Shown: piece by piece, positions 46,080-55,558 of the stretch
Layout: the number at the start of each line of letters is the position of its first letter
Position numbering within the stretch: position 1 is the stretch's first letter
Assembly: GCF_018598225.1 (NCBI RefSeq)
Contig: NZ_JAHESF010000007.1
Coordinates: 132,554 to 196,553, forward strand
Source: Chryseosolibacter histidinae
Lineage (GTDB): Bacteria; Bacteroidota; Bacteroidia; Cytophagales; Cyclobacteriaceae
Direction: 5' to 3'
DNA length: 64,000 nt
Notes under the pieces: generated by a model
Database searches by the model: none
Seen by the model: the letters and a program-made list of their open reading frames with translations, nothing else
Told to the model about the DNA's origin: nothing
Made by a program: the position numbers and the translations under genes

Positions 46080-47945
46080 ATGAGATCTTTATTGTTGCTA
46101 ATTTCCATTATTTGCTTGGGCACTACAACCGCTATAGCCCAGACCGATTCGGCGCGGTATGCCCAGGTGGATACTTTGGTGAACCTTTCGCGGGGTATTG
46201 TGAACATCAATATCGACAAGGCCGATAGCCTGGCCCGCGAAGCGCTGAAGCTCGCCGTGGCAGAACACTACCCACAGGGGGAAGCCAATGCCAGCTCGCA
46301 GCTGGGCATGATCTACTTTCACCGCGGCAATAATAAAGAAGCCATTAAATATTACCTCGCCGCATTAAAGATCTATGAACGCGATCAGCTCGAAAATACT
46401 TTGCAGTACGGACTGGTGATGATCCGGCTTGCGGCCGTCTTTCATGTGGAAAAAGACTGGGAACGAAACAGATACTACCTGAAAAAAACTTTATCGATAG
46501 CGCGCACCATCAGCAATGAACGCCTGCTCGGGCTCGCCTATACGGAGCTGGCCGACCGTCACACTGCCCGCCAGGAATACGATAGCTCCTTTCATTACTA
46601 TCAGGCAGCGCTCGACATCTTCGGCAAAAGCAACGACCGGCTCCGCATCGCCAATATCTACGGCAACATGGGCATCAATTACTTTTACATGGGCAAGTAC
46701 GCCCAGGCCGTCGAGCAATTTAAAAAAGGCCTTGCCGTGAACAGGCAACAAGGTAAGACCATGCAGTACGGCAACGGTCTGTATAACATCGGTGAATCAT
46801 ATTTTTACATGAACAATTACCCCCTCGCCATCACTTACCTCGACAGCGCCGAAGTTACATTAAGCGTTGCCGGGCAGTGGGGCGCGGTGCCAGACGTGTA
46901 CCTGATGAAAGCACGCGCTTACAAACAGCTGAAACAAATCGATTCAACAGCGCTTTATTTCGAAAAATTCATCGCATTAAAAGACTCAACCAGTAATCAG
47001 ACCTACCAGACGGAGCTGGCCTCGCTGCAAACAGCCCTCGACTTGTATAAGCACGAAACAGAGAACAAGCTGCTGAAGCAAGATAACCGCATCGCTACCC
47101 TCTACCGAAACCTGGCGGTTGCTGTTGCCATCGCACTGATTGCTTTGCTGGCTTTTGTGCTCACACGCCAGAAACTCAGGATCAATCAATCTATAAAAGC
47201 GAAGCTGGAGAGTGAGGTACAGGCCCGCACTGCCGAGATCACGCAGGCCAATACAGAAATACAAAACAAGAACAACGCGCTGGAAGAAAGCAATGCTGTT
47301 AAAAGCAAACTTGTGTCGGCCCTGGAAGAAGTTAACCTGAAGCTTCAATTGTCCTTGAACCGTGCGAAGGTAGATCCCCACTTTGTATTCAATACGCTCA
47401 ATTCCATACAACATATCGTGATGGAGAAGAAACCACACGAAGCGCTGGACCATCTGGCGAAATTGTCGCGACTTATGCGCTATGTGCTGGAGAAGTCGTC
47501 GCTGGAAATTGTTGCCCTTACTGAAGAGGTGAAGATGCTGGAACAATATATCCAGCTTGAGCAGTTGCGGCTGGATGATAAATTTCAATACCAGATCATC
47601 GCCAACGTGCCAGAGCCTGTTAAAGTGCCGGCCATGCTCATACAGCCCTACGTGGAAAATGCAATCCTTCACGGTCTTTCTCCCGCTGCTGGTGCCGGCT
47701 TGCTGCTGAAGCTGCTCGTGGAAAAAGCAGGCGAGATGCTGCGCATCGTCATTGAAGACAATGGTGTGGGACGCACCGCGAAACCAAGGGAAAACCACCA
47801 GTCAATGGGCAGCTCGCTGGGCCAAAAACGCCTCGACATTCTTTCTAAGCTCGAGCACAAGCTGTTCTCCGTAGCTATAGAAGACATTGTTCTCAATGGC
47901 AAACCCGCCGGCACTAAAGTGATACTGGAGATACCGGCACAATAA
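46080..47945 (+). CDS. TPR sensor histidine kinase, LytS/His_kinase type (621 aa)
   Basis: A signal peptide (about 1-21) leads to a periplasmic array of about six TPR units (about 60-330), for example ANASSQLGMIYFHRGNNKEAIKYYLAAL and RIANIYGNMGINYFYMGKYAQAVEQF. A single membrane helix lies at about 345-365. A coiled-coil (about 375-425) follows, then the His_kinase domain with DPHFVFNTLNSIQHI, whose His (about 433) is the predicted phosphorylation site. The ATPase part has PAMLIQPYVENAILHGLSP and EDNGVGRT. Such kinases usually work with a LytTR-type regulator, but none is adjacent, so it is an orphan here. Confidence 0.88.
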   Translation: MRSLLLLISIICLGTTTAIAQTDSARYAQVDTLVNLSRGIVNINIDKADSLAREALKLAVAEHYPQGEANASSQLGMIYFHRGNNKEAIKYYLAALKIYERDQLENTLQYGLVMIRLAAVFHVEKDWERNRYYLKKTLSIARTISNERLLGLAYTELADRHTARQEYDSSFHYYQAALDIFGKSNDRLRIANIYGNMGINYFYMGKYAQAVEQFKKGLAVNRQQGKTMQYGNGLYNIGESYFYMNNYPLAITYLDSAEVTLSVAGQWGAVPDVYLMKARAYKQLKQIDSTALYFEKFIALKDSTSNQTYQTELASLQTALDLYKHETENKLLKQDNRIATLYRNLAVAVAIALIALLAFVLTRQKLRINQSIKAKLESEVQARTAEITQANTEIQNKNNALEESNAVKSKLVSALEEVNLKLQLSLNRAKVDPHFVFNTLNSIQHIVMEKKPHEALDHLAKLSRLMRYVLEKSSLEIVALTEEVKMLEQYIQLEQLRLDDKFQYQIIANVPEPVKVPAMLIQPYVENAILHGLSPAAGAGLLLKLLVEKAGEMLRIVIEDNGVGRTAKPRENHQSMGSSLGQKRLDILSKLEHKLFSVAIEDIVLNGKPAGTKVILEIPAQ

Positions 47946-47996
47946 CTTCAGATCTTCCCGATACCACGAGTAGCCTTTAAATATGGTATAAACAGA

Positions 47997-48024
47997 AAGT
48001 GCCAGCTCAAAAAAGCCAGCACTT
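47997..48024. terminator. possible bidirectional hairpin terminator
   Basis: AAGTGC (47997-48002) pairs with GCACTT (48019-48024), extended inside by AGCT/AGCC pairing around an A-rich loop. It lies between convergent genes ending at 47945 and 48051. Confidence 0.4.
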
Positions 48025-48050
48025 CACTCATTTGCTTTTGCTGAACTGCT

Positions 48051-48425
48051 TTACTTTTTAGGTTCAAACAACTCGATCAGGTTTCCTGAAGAGTCCTGCA
48101 GCAGGGCCTGCTTACCACCCTGGCCGGTGATGATGTCGCTTCGAAAGGAAGCGCCTTTGGCCTTGAGGTCTTTCACAAAATTTTCCAAATTGTCGGTTTC
48201 AAGCTGAAAACGATTCCATCCTCCCGGTGCGGGAACTGCTCCATCCTTCATCGTCTGCCCTGCACCACCAGCACCTGGCTGGTTCAGATACAACTTCAGA
48301 TTGTCTTTTGACAGCGCTGCAAAACCCGGCGCTGGGTGCATGTCTACTTTAAAACCAAGCTTGTCCGTATAGAAAGCTATTGCATCCTCTACGTTGTTTA
48401 CAATATACCGCACGTTAATGCCCAT
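48051..48425 (-). CDS. VOC-family (glyoxalase/bleomycin-resistance fold) protein (124 aa)
   Basis: It is a short single-domain VOC protein: GINVRYIVNNVEDAIAFYTDKLGF is the typical first half, FAALSKDNLKLYLNQPG the second strand set, and the chain closes with LLQDSSGNLIELFEP, where the last Glu is the usual ligand position. WNRFQLETDNLENFVKDLKAKGASF is the second half. The ATG at 48425 puts the start directly before the fold; a frame to 48464 adds 13 residues. Members include antibiotic-binding proteins and small dioxygenases, so activity cannot be assigned. It is not linked to the other VOC gene in sequence detail. Confidence 0.87.
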   Translation of the reverse strand: MGINVRYIVNNVEDAIAFYTDKLGFKVDMHPAPGFAALSKDNLKLYLNQPGAGGAGQTMKDGAVPAPGGWNRFQLETDNLENFVKDLKAKGASFRSDIITGQGGKQALLQDSSGNLIELFEPKK

Positions 48426-48661
48426 ACATTTTTCAATTAGTGATTGTCTTTTGTAAATAGTCACTGAAATCTATACTATAAAAAGCAATGCCGATGGATG
48501 TTCCATAACTCCATTTTGGATTGCCTACCCATACCGTCGCATCAACTGTTTTGCGTTGACCGACACTTCAAAGTAACGTACAGATCTGCGTTGAGTTGGA
48601 TTAAACACGGATAAATCAAACGTTTATGCAATCAAAACGCTGAGGATAAAGTAGAAATTCC

Positions 48662-49279
48662 TCAAATGAATTGGTGGTGCACAGCCATCCGGATCAGCGT
48701 TGCCGTATTGCGCACGTCAAACTTGGCGAGCAGGTTTTTTCGATGGGTATCTACTGTTGTAATGCTGATGAACAGTTTTTCTGCGATCTCAGCGTTGGTG
48801 AGGCCGTCAGCGATCAATACCAGCACTTCCTTTTCCCTGCGGGTGATAACCGGTGTTTCAGAGTTCTCCTTCTTTTTTATCGTGACAGCAGCTTCAGTGC
48901 TTAAAAATCTGTTGCCCGCCATAACGGACTCAATGGCTTCAATCAATTCTTCGCGTGTGGCATTTTTCAGCACATACCCGGAAGCTCCGTTGTCAACCAT
49001 CTTTTGTATGTAGCTCTGCTGGTTAAAGGAGCTGAGGCCTATAACATGAATTGCCGGATATTTTACTTTCACTTCTTTGCATAGGTCTATGCCGCTTTTA
49101 TCCGGAAGGTTGATATCCATGAAGATCACATCGGGTTGCTGTTGCTGAAGGAAGGCCATGCACGAGACCGCATTCATGGCATGCCCCATCCACTCAATAT
49201 TCTTTTCATGCTGAAGCAGCGAACGAATGCCTTCCACCACCATGTAGTGGTCATCGGTGATGAATACCCTGATAGCCAT
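48662..49279 (-). CDS. NarL/LuxR-family response regulator (205 aa)
   Basis: The receiver domain (about 1-120) has the acidic start FITDDHY, the phospho-acceptor Asp in VIFMDINLPDKSG (about residue 54), the Ser/Thr in IGLSSF and the Lys in VLKNATREEL. The C-terminal LuxR HTH reads REKEVLVLIADGLTNAEIAEKLFISITTVDTHRKNLLAKF. It begins three bases after the kinase gene that precedes it on the same strand, so the two form a two-component operon. The targets are unknown. Confidence 0.93.
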   Translation of the reverse strand: MAIRVFITDDHYMVVEGIRSLLQHEKNIEWMGHAMNAVSCMAFLQQQQPDVIFMDINLPDKSGIDLCKEVKVKYPAIHVIGLSSFNQQSYIQKMVDNGASGYVLKNATREELIEAIESVMAGNRFLSTEAAVTIKKKENSETPVITRREKEVLVLIADGLTNAEIAEKLFISITTVDTHRKNLLAKFDVRNTATLIRMAVHHQFI

Positions 49280-49282
49280 TTT

Positions 49283-51244
49283 TTAAACGTTGAATTCAAT
49301 GTGCACCGAGGTGCCTTTGCCAGGCCCGGAATTTACATCCAGCTTACCTTTTAAAAAATCTACCCGGTGCTGAATGTTGGTCCAGCCGATACCTTTCGAT
49401 TGTTTCAGAATGCTGGTGTCAAAACCCTTTCCGTCATCTTCAATGGTGGCACTCAGTTGCCCGTTGGTTTTTGTCAACTGCACGATGGCTGTGGCTGCGG
49501 CGGCGTGCTTCATGGTGTTGCTGATCAGCTCCTGCACGATCCGGTAGATGGTGATGGCGGTGGTTTGGTCGATCGGTTCATCCGCAATGCCGATGGACTG
49601 ATAATTAATTTTCAACGCACCGCTTTGGTTAATGTCATGGCAATAGTCCTTCATTGCCGTGTCCAGGCCAAATCGCACCAAAGCCTCCGGCATCATGTTG
49701 TGTGCCACCCTGCGCATTTCTTTTATCGAGCTGTCAAGCATGTCCATGCTCCGCTCAAAGGCCTGATGGTTTTCAGGCGTCATAATGAGATTTCCTTTCA
49801 TGGTATTGAATGAATATTTAATTCCCGAGAGCATGCCGCCCAATCCGTCGTGCAGGTCTTTTGCCAGGCGTGTGCGTTCCTGCTCCTCTCCCTTCAGCAC
49901 GGCTTCTGTGGCATTCAATTGTCTTTCTGTTTCCAGCTCCGCAATACGCTGGTGTTGGAGTTTTTGCTTTTGTCTGTAGTTGCGATAAAAAAGCAACGAT
50001 ATGATCAGGATGGCCACGGCAATTCCAATCAGAATATAATTGGTTATACTTTTCTGCCGGATGGTGAGCTGCTGCAATTCCTTTTCTGTTCTCAGGTTTT
50101 TGATCTCAGCTTCTTTACCCGCAACCTGATACCGCATTTCAAGCGAGGCGATCTGTTTGTTGTTTTCTTCTGAAAGAATACTATCGTGCAGCGCTACAGA
50201 TCTCCGGAGGTATTCGTTTGAATTTTTATAGTCGCCTTTTTTCTCATACCACAATGCAAAACCATCGTACACCTCCTTTTTCCGTTTTTTCTGGCCGGTC
50301 TTTTCAGCCAGCAACAGCGTGGAATCAAGATATGCTTTTGATTCAGCGAGGTTATTCATGGCCATGAAACAATCGACCATCAGACTCATTACCGCCGCGG
50401 TCTGATGCAGGTCATCGATCTTTTTACCCAGCTGCAGCGATCTTCTGAGATGCGCGATGGCGTCCGGAAATTTTTTCTGAAGCAATGCCAGGTCGCCCTT
50501 CATATAGAAAAAATATTGTGAGTACGCGGTGTTTTGCAGTTTAACAATGAGGGGCGCTGCCTTGTCGAGCACATCCCTGGCCCTGGATAATTTCCCTTTG
50601 TTCAGCAGCTCATTCGCATGATTCATCAGGATCCTGCATTTCAAATCATCGTTGGATGACTCTTCTGCTATTGCCAGTGACTTGTTCATGTATTCCAATG
50701 ACCTCACTGTGTCAGAAAGGTTCGTGTAGATGCTTGACAAATTGCTGTAGAGTGAGCCGAGATAATTCTTGTCGTTGAATTTTTCAAAAGTGGCAATCGC
50801 TAAAAAATAATATTCAATAGACCTGGCGTAGTCTCCCATGCGGTTATAGTTATTTGCCAGATCCCAGTGAAGGATAGCCATCTCTCTTTTGGCGGCGTAA
50901 GAGCTGTCGTTCCTAAGAAAACTCGTCAGTGAATCAGCATAAGAAAATGATCGCTGAAAATCGGCGCGGTCTCCATAATACATGGTATACATCCGTAATC
51001 CTTTCCGGATGCCATAGGGAAAATTGATCCGCCTGCTGATGGAAAGCATCTCGCGGATGTAGGGTTCATGATCGGCTGAATTGAACAGGGTTGCCCTCAG
51101 GTATTGATAAATTGATTTTACCCTGACACTATCCTGTGCGGGATGACCATCAATCATTCGCTTGAGGCTGTCAATGGTTTTGTCCGATTGTGCCTGTAGC
51201 TGCAAACAAAAAAAGGATGCGCAGATAAGTGCGATGATCTTCAT
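49283..51244 (-). CDS. TPR sensor histidine kinase, NarX/DegS type (653 aa)
   Basis: A signal peptide (about 1-19) and a periplasmic TPR array (about 60-360, for example NYLGSLYSNLSSIYTNLSDT and LLNKGKLSRARDVLDKAAPL) lead to one membrane helix near 405-425. The HisKA_3 dimerisation helix carries the phosphorylated His in TRLAKDLHDGLGGMLSG (about 462). The ATPase domain has IVQELISNTMKHA, IEDDGKGFD and GIGWTNIQHRV. It is the cognate kinase of the NarL-type regulator at 48662, whose gene follows after three bases. The TPR sensor part suggests recognition of a protein or peptide signal. Confidence 0.92.
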   Translation of the reverse strand: MKIIALICASFFCLQLQAQSDKTIDSLKRMIDGHPAQDSVRVKSIYQYLRATLFNSADHEPYIREMLSISRRINFPYGIRKGLRMYTMYYGDRADFQRSFSYADSLTSFLRNDSSYAAKREMAILHWDLANNYNRMGDYARSIEYYFLAIATFEKFNDKNYLGSLYSNLSSIYTNLSDTVRSLEYMNKSLAIAEESSNDDLKCRILMNHANELLNKGKLSRARDVLDKAAPLIVKLQNTAYSQYFFYMKGDLALLQKKFPDAIAHLRRSLQLGKKIDDLHQTAAVMSLMVDCFMAMNNLAESKAYLDSTLLLAEKTGQKKRKKEVYDGFALWYEKKGDYKNSNEYLRRSVALHDSILSEENNKQIASLEMRYQVAGKEAEIKNLRTEKELQQLTIRQKSITNYILIGIAVAILIISLLFYRNYRQKQKLQHQRIAELETERQLNATEAVLKGEEQERTRLAKDLHDGLGGMLSGIKYSFNTMKGNLIMTPENHQAFERSMDMLDSSIKEMRRVAHNMMPEALVRFGLDTAMKDYCHDINQSGALKINYQSIGIADEPIDQTTAITIYRIVQELISNTMKHAAAATAIVQLTKTNGQLSATIEDDGKGFDTSILKQSKGIGWTNIQHRVDFLKGKLDVNSGPGKGTSVHIEFNV

Positions 51245-51805
51245 GAGTCAATTAAGATAGACGTTTTACGTCCCATTTACAAAGTAAGGAAAATGATCTG
51301 CCTTCGTTTCTCCTCTTTTTCCATGATTTTATCAACATTCTGAAAATATCCTGTTTTCAAGGGATGCTGTGTATATTATATTGAGTGATATTTGTTAGTA
51401 AAAACTGATCTTGTATGAAAGATCACCGTGCGAGTGAGCAATGGGGAATCCTTCGCTCGCACCGACCGACGCCCGTATGCCGCTCTCAATTACGCGCTAT
51501 CAGGAGGCTCCTATGGAGCCGAATATGGAGCCAACGTTGCATTGCTATAGACAGGAAGCTCCATCCGGAGCTGAATGCATTTCGCTCCGTAGGCGCATTC
51601 TGTTTATAGAGAACGGATCAATTTTGTCTGCCCGGCTCCATAGGAGCCACCTGAAATCGTAATGTGACAAACCAGTTATGAACATACGTTATTCCATCAT
51701 CGCTCCCGCCTTCCGCTGGATAAATTCTCAGGATGACCGTCTTCGAGGCAAGGATACCATGGACTGTGGGACAAACCCGATGTTTTGAGTAATCGAAATA
51801 AAAAT
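51245..51805. other. gene-free region rich in palindromes
   Basis: No convincing gene is seen between the kinase start and the TPM gene. GTGCGAG (51428-51434) pairs with CTCGCAC (51456-51462), and a long interrupted palindrome (51506-51648, listed separately) fills the centre. The remainder is the upstream region of the TPM gene. Confidence 0.6.
51506..51648. repeat. 143-bp interrupted long palindrome with GGCTCC/GGAGCC boxes
   Basis: GGCTCCTATGGAGCC (51506-51520) and GGCTCCATAGGAGCC (51634-51648) are reverse complements of each other. CTATAGACAG (51545-51554) pairs with CTGTTTATAG (51600-51609) at nine of ten positions. Both pairs share the same centre, 51577. AGCTCC/GGAGCT (51557-51572) faces a related GCTCC segment (51582-51597). 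The whole is therefore one element folding on itself, not four unrelated palindromes. Confidence 0.8.
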
Positions 51806-53248
51806 ATGAAGTATTTGCCCCTGCTACTATTGTTGTTTGCTGCCGTTCAGCTGACGGCGCAATCAACCGTAACATCCATTCCAAATCAAAAACTGATCAA
51901 CGGAAGTTATGTCTCCAATCCAGACCATATCCTGGATGAAAGTACCGTGGCGCAGATAGACACACTATTAAAATCGCTGGAAAAGAAGACCTCTGTACAG
52001 GTTGCTGTAGTGGCCGTCGAATCTATTGGCGAGGCAGATGTTTTTGAATTCGCACAGGAGCTTTTTACCACCTGGGGCATTGGCAACAACGACAACGGTC
52101 TGCTGTTGCTGCTGGTAAAAGACATCCACACCATCCGGTTCCACACGGGTTATGGGGTTGAGGCCATGCTGCCCGATGTGGTCTGTAAACGTATTCAGCG
52201 CGATCACATGCTTCCGGAATTCAGGAATGGAAACTATAGCGCAGGAATGCTGGCCGGACTGATACAGGTGGAAAAAATTCTGACCGATCCAGCGTCAGCC
52301 GGCGAATTAAAGGCGCCTGAAGTGAAGGAGCTCAGTGACTGGGCGGCCCTTATTACTGTTCTTGTTGTTTTTCTTTTACCCGTATTGCTTGTCACGTACA
52401 TCATAAAAGCCAGCAAAGGAAGGTTCAGGGACTCAAAAAGACCGGATGAAACACCTTATCCCGAGATGCGGATGAAGCGATGGAGCTGGTTGCTGGAATT
52501 TGTTGGCATACCCATCCTGATCGTCACTTTATTTGGACTAAGCACGATAGAGAATCCCACGGGATGGTGTTTTGTTTCGCTTTATCTTTATTTCATAGGA
52601 ACACGTTTTCACCGGTTGCGGCGCATGAAAAAAGTGATCAACCGGTTCCTGAAAATTCAGGACTATTACGAGATCGTGGAATTTCTGCGAAAGCAACAAT
52701 GGTATTGGTTCTTCATGGCCGTTTTGTTTCCCATTCCATTCGCCTTCTATTTTTTCTACCACCTTGCCCGTAAACGGATCTATCGCAATCATCCACGCAA
52801 GTGCAAGGCATGCCAGGGCAAAATGAACAAGCTGAACGATCTGGCCGAAGACGAATATCTTTCCGAGAGCATGAAGATGGAAGAAACATTACGGTCTGTT
52901 GACTACGATGTTTGGCGATGTGAAGCCTGCCAGTCTGTTGAAATGTGGTTTTACCTTAACCGCCATTCCAAATACGATCCCTGCCCGAAGTGCAAAACCA
53001 TTGCTTATTGCTCTGCCGGCCTAAGGACTATTAGGAGCGCCACCTACTCTTCCAGCGGACAGGGCGAGGAAACTCACGCTTGCAAATTCTGTGGGTACCA
53101 GTCGAAATCTACTTACACCATTCCCCAGCTTGAGCGCAGCACACCCAGTAGCAGCAGTGGCAGCTCATTTGGCGGAAGCAGTTCTTCCAGCGGAGGAAGC
53201 TGGGGCGGTGGTCGCTCCGGTGGCGGTGGCGCCAGCAGCAGTTGGTGA
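51806..53248 (+). CDS. TPM-domain protein with zinc-ribbon-like region and Ser/Gly tail (480 aa)
   Basis: The signal peptide (about 1-19) ends LTAQ and lacks a lipobox, unlike its paralogue at 26597. The TPM domain (about 30-165) has INGSYVSNPDHILDESTV, VQVAVVAVESIGEADVFEFA, NDNGLLLLLVKDIHTIRFHTGYG and CKRIQRDHMLPEF. Membrane helices lie at about 190-210, 240-275 and 300-325. CKACQGKMNK, CEAC, CPKCK and CKFCG pairs follow, then a Ser-rich and Gly-rich tail ending SSSW. The ATG at 51806 is chosen over a TTG at 51785. It may form an operon with the three secreted-protein genes that follow 173 bases later. Confidence 0.82.
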   Translation: MKYLPLLLLLFAAVQLTAQSTVTSIPNQKLINGSYVSNPDHILDESTVAQIDTLLKSLEKKTSVQVAVVAVESIGEADVFEFAQELFTTWGIGNNDNGLLLLLVKDIHTIRFHTGYGVEAMLPDVVCKRIQRDHMLPEFRNGNYSAGMLAGLIQVEKILTDPASAGELKAPEVKELSDWAALITVLVVFLLPVLLVTYIIKASKGRFRDSKRPDETPYPEMRMKRWSWLLEFVGIPILIVTLFGLSTIENPTGWCFVSLYLYFIGTRFHRLRRMKKVINRFLKIQDYYEIVEFLRKQQWYWFFMAVLFPIPFAFYFFYHLARKRIYRNHPRKCKACQGKMNKLNDLAEDEYLSESMKMEETLRSVDYDVWRCEACQSVEMWFYLNRHSKYDPCPKCKTIAYCSAGLRTIRSATYSSSGQGEETHACKFCGYQSKSTYTIPQLERSTPSSSSGSSFGGSSSSSGGSWGGGRSGGGGASSSW

Positions 53249-53292
53249 GAATAATTTTCTCACATTCCTGAAATATCCTGTTTTTACAGGAT
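53246..53292 (+). terminator. tandem hairpins after the TPM gene
   Basis: TGAGAA (53246-53251) pairs with TTCTCA (53257-53262), starting at the stop codon. ATCCTGT (53275-53281) pairs perfectly with ACAGGAT (53286-53292) around TTTT. Together they could end or attenuate transcription before the next gene. Confidence 0.5.
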
Positions 53293-53421
53293 TGATCCGC
53301 GCGCGTTAGCTATGCATTTTTACAATGCCAAGCAACTCAATGCAACTTCAATTCAATCGCTAGAAATGTAAAAGCTATCCGCTTTTTACAAGCAGTTGCT
53401 TTGTCCTAAAAAAGCAAGACT

Positions 53422-55551
53422 ATGAAAAAATTTGTAACCCTGGCAGGTTTAGTTTTTCTGTCCACAGCGTTAGTGGCCGCCCAGACCAAACCGAAATCAA
53501 AGCCCAAACAAACTGAAGCTGCGCCCACACAGCAAGAAATGGAAGCCCTGATGAAGGAGGCGCAAAAGGAAATGGACAACCTCGATCCGGAAACAAAACA
53601 CATGATGGACAGCATGGGGTTCAAGATGCCTTCGTTCAAAACGATTCCTCAGGTAACCGATGCGCAACTGAAAGAAGCTTACGAAAATGAAAACAGGATC
53701 GTTCCTGTAAAAGATGCAGCCCGGATTGCCAGCATCTCAAAATCTCCGTTGACCAATGCATCGTTGCCTTCTTTTATAGCCACTGCCCACAACAAGGTGG
53801 TGACGCAATTAAAACCCGCATCGAAAGCGAAAGGAGAAGAGGTGTATCAATCAGTGAAATCACAATACAATTCTCCTGTAGCCACAGGCAATACGGCAGC
53901 AGGTCTCTGGATGTTGGGAAAGGTTGAGCTCGCCCTCTATGTAATGGGCAAAGCCTGTATTGACAATCCAACCAATACAGACAACCTGAATAATTATGCC
54001 TCCATGTTGTCGATGAGCGGCGCAGAGCAGCTTTCTCTTCCGCTACTGCATTATGTGAATAAACGTTTCCCCAAAAACAGCACGGTGCTCAACAACATCG
54101 GGCAGGCGTGGTTTGGGCTTGGAGACATCGATAAAGCCAACGCCTACCTGGATAGTGTTATCCGGATCTATGCTTATCATCCACAGGCCAACTATACCAA
54201 GTCATTTATTGAAGAGAGCAAGGACCATAAAGCTGCGGCCATCGAGGCTGCCAAACGCGGTATCAAAAAATCATACAACCAAAAAAAGGAAGATCGCCTG
54301 AACAAGCTCGGTTATAAACTGAAAAGTAATGACCTGAGCTGGGATCAGCCAATGCCCCAGGATGTTTTGGGACTTGAAAAATTCAAGTGGCCCGCGTATC
54401 CAAAAAATGTTTCAGAGAGTGAGGTGATGGAAAAAGAGTGGAACGCCTTTAAGGAAATATGTCAGCAGGAGCTCGCCACGCTCAGGCCGCAGCAGAAAAA
54501 ACTGGAAGACGCAATGGTTGCGGCAAACCAAAAACGAACGACTGAATTACTACAGGCCGGCCAAAAAGGTTTATGGGTGAGTCCATTACCTCCGCTTGCC
54601 TTTAAGGCGATGATCAAGTTGCAATACCTTGTAGATGATCAGGACGGGCACCTTTCAGTATCCTATCAAAAGAAAGTAGAAGCCCTTGCAAACGCTAACG
54701 CGCAAGCAGGCACGCTCGAAGAAAATCTTTCCAAACAAATGAATGTGCTGGAGAAAAAGTATGAAGATCAGTTTGGAGAAGGAAAGCCCAATCCTTTTAG
54801 TGCGGCATGCAATGATGAAAATGGATTAAAAAACGGGTTCCTTAATTCATCTAACACTTTATTGGAGCAAACTTACCGTGACTACCTCAATTTTCTGCGC
54901 CGAAAGCTTAATGATGAAACATATTATTATCAATACACACAATGGCCCGAGCAATTTGAGCTGACGAAGCTCAATGCCAAGATCACCTGGCTGAGCTCCA
55001 TTGCCGGGCAGAAGGTGATGTTCAAGAACAAAAGCACATGGTGCCAGCCCCAGCCTGAACAAAAGCCGAAGCCGTTTAAGCTGGCTGCCTTCGATGATGT
55101 GCATTGTGTGTACCACAGCACGTTTACCACGCCGGTGGGAACCATTCAAATGGACTGCAGCAGGTTGACCACAACCCTGGATCTGAAAGTGGTGAAGCTC
55201 GGATTGAAACAGGACATGGACAAAGAAACTTTTGGCGATCAGTTCATGACCTGCTCTGTTGAAGCGGGCATGGGCATCAGCGCAGGCATTAATGCGGGGC
55301 CTATCAAAGCAGAAGCTTCCATCGGTGCGGGAATAGCGGCGGAGTTTGATCGCAATGGCCTTAGCGATCTTGTTTTAAAAACATCGGCGAGTGTAGGCGG
55401 GGGAACGGATATCATTGAGGGCGGAAGTATGGCTGGCGTCGGTGTCAGTGACCTGTCGCTGGATGTGGGTGTAAAGGGTCAGATCAGTCTTATCAGCGGA
55501 AAATCTTCCGTGGAGAGTACCGGGCTTTTGGATGGAGTCTTTGTAAAATAA
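53422..55551 (+). CDS. unrecognised secreted protein with TPR-like and Gly-rich parts (709 aa)
   Basis: The signal peptide (about 1-20) ends LVAAQ and is followed by a Lys/Gln-rich linker. A helical region at about 155-290 has TPR-like units (AAGLWMLGKVELALYVMGKA, STVLNNIGQAWFGLGDIDKA). A long charged helix part follows (about 350-470). The last ~90 residues are Gly-rich and strand-forming (GISAGINAGPIKAEASIGAG, VSVGGG-like), which could be a beta-barrel or beta-solenoid. I know no named family. It is the first of three co-directional genes of secreted proteins (next start 7 bases after its stop), so they probably function together. Confidence 0.75.
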   Translation: MKKFVTLAGLVFLSTALVAAQTKPKSKPKQTEAAPTQQEMEALMKEAQKEMDNLDPETKHMMDSMGFKMPSFKTIPQVTDAQLKEAYENENRIVPVKDAARIASISKSPLTNASLPSFIATAHNKVVTQLKPASKAKGEEVYQSVKSQYNSPVATGNTAAGLWMLGKVELALYVMGKACIDNPTNTDNLNNYASMLSMSGAEQLSLPLLHYVNKRFPKNSTVLNNIGQAWFGLGDIDKANAYLDSVIRIYAYHPQANYTKSFIEESKDHKAAAIEAAKRGIKKSYNQKKEDRLNKLGYKLKSNDLSWDQPMPQDVLGLEKFKWPAYPKNVSESEVMEKEWNAFKEICQQELATLRPQQKKLEDAMVAANQKRTTELLQAGQKGLWVSPLPPLAFKAMIKLQYLVDDQDGHLSVSYQKKVEALANANAQAGTLEENLSKQMNVLEKKYEDQFGEGKPNPFSAACNDENGLKNGFLNSSNTLLEQTYRDYLNFLRRKLNDETYYYQYTQWPEQFELTKLNAKITWLSSIAGQKVMFKNKSTWCQPQPEQKPKPFKLAAFDDVHCVYHSTFTTPVGTIQMDCSRLTTTLDLKVVKLGLKQDMDKETFGDQFMTCSVEAGMGISAGINAGPIKAEASIGAGIAAEFDRNGLSDLVLKTSASVGGGTDIIEGGSMAGVGVSDLSLDVGVKGQISLISGKSSVESTGLLDGVFVK

Positions 55552-55558
55552 ACGCAAT

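Noticed and set aside
46986-47798. 270-residue minus-strand frame
   Set aside because: It is antisense to the kinase domain of the LytS-like gene and has no domain pattern.
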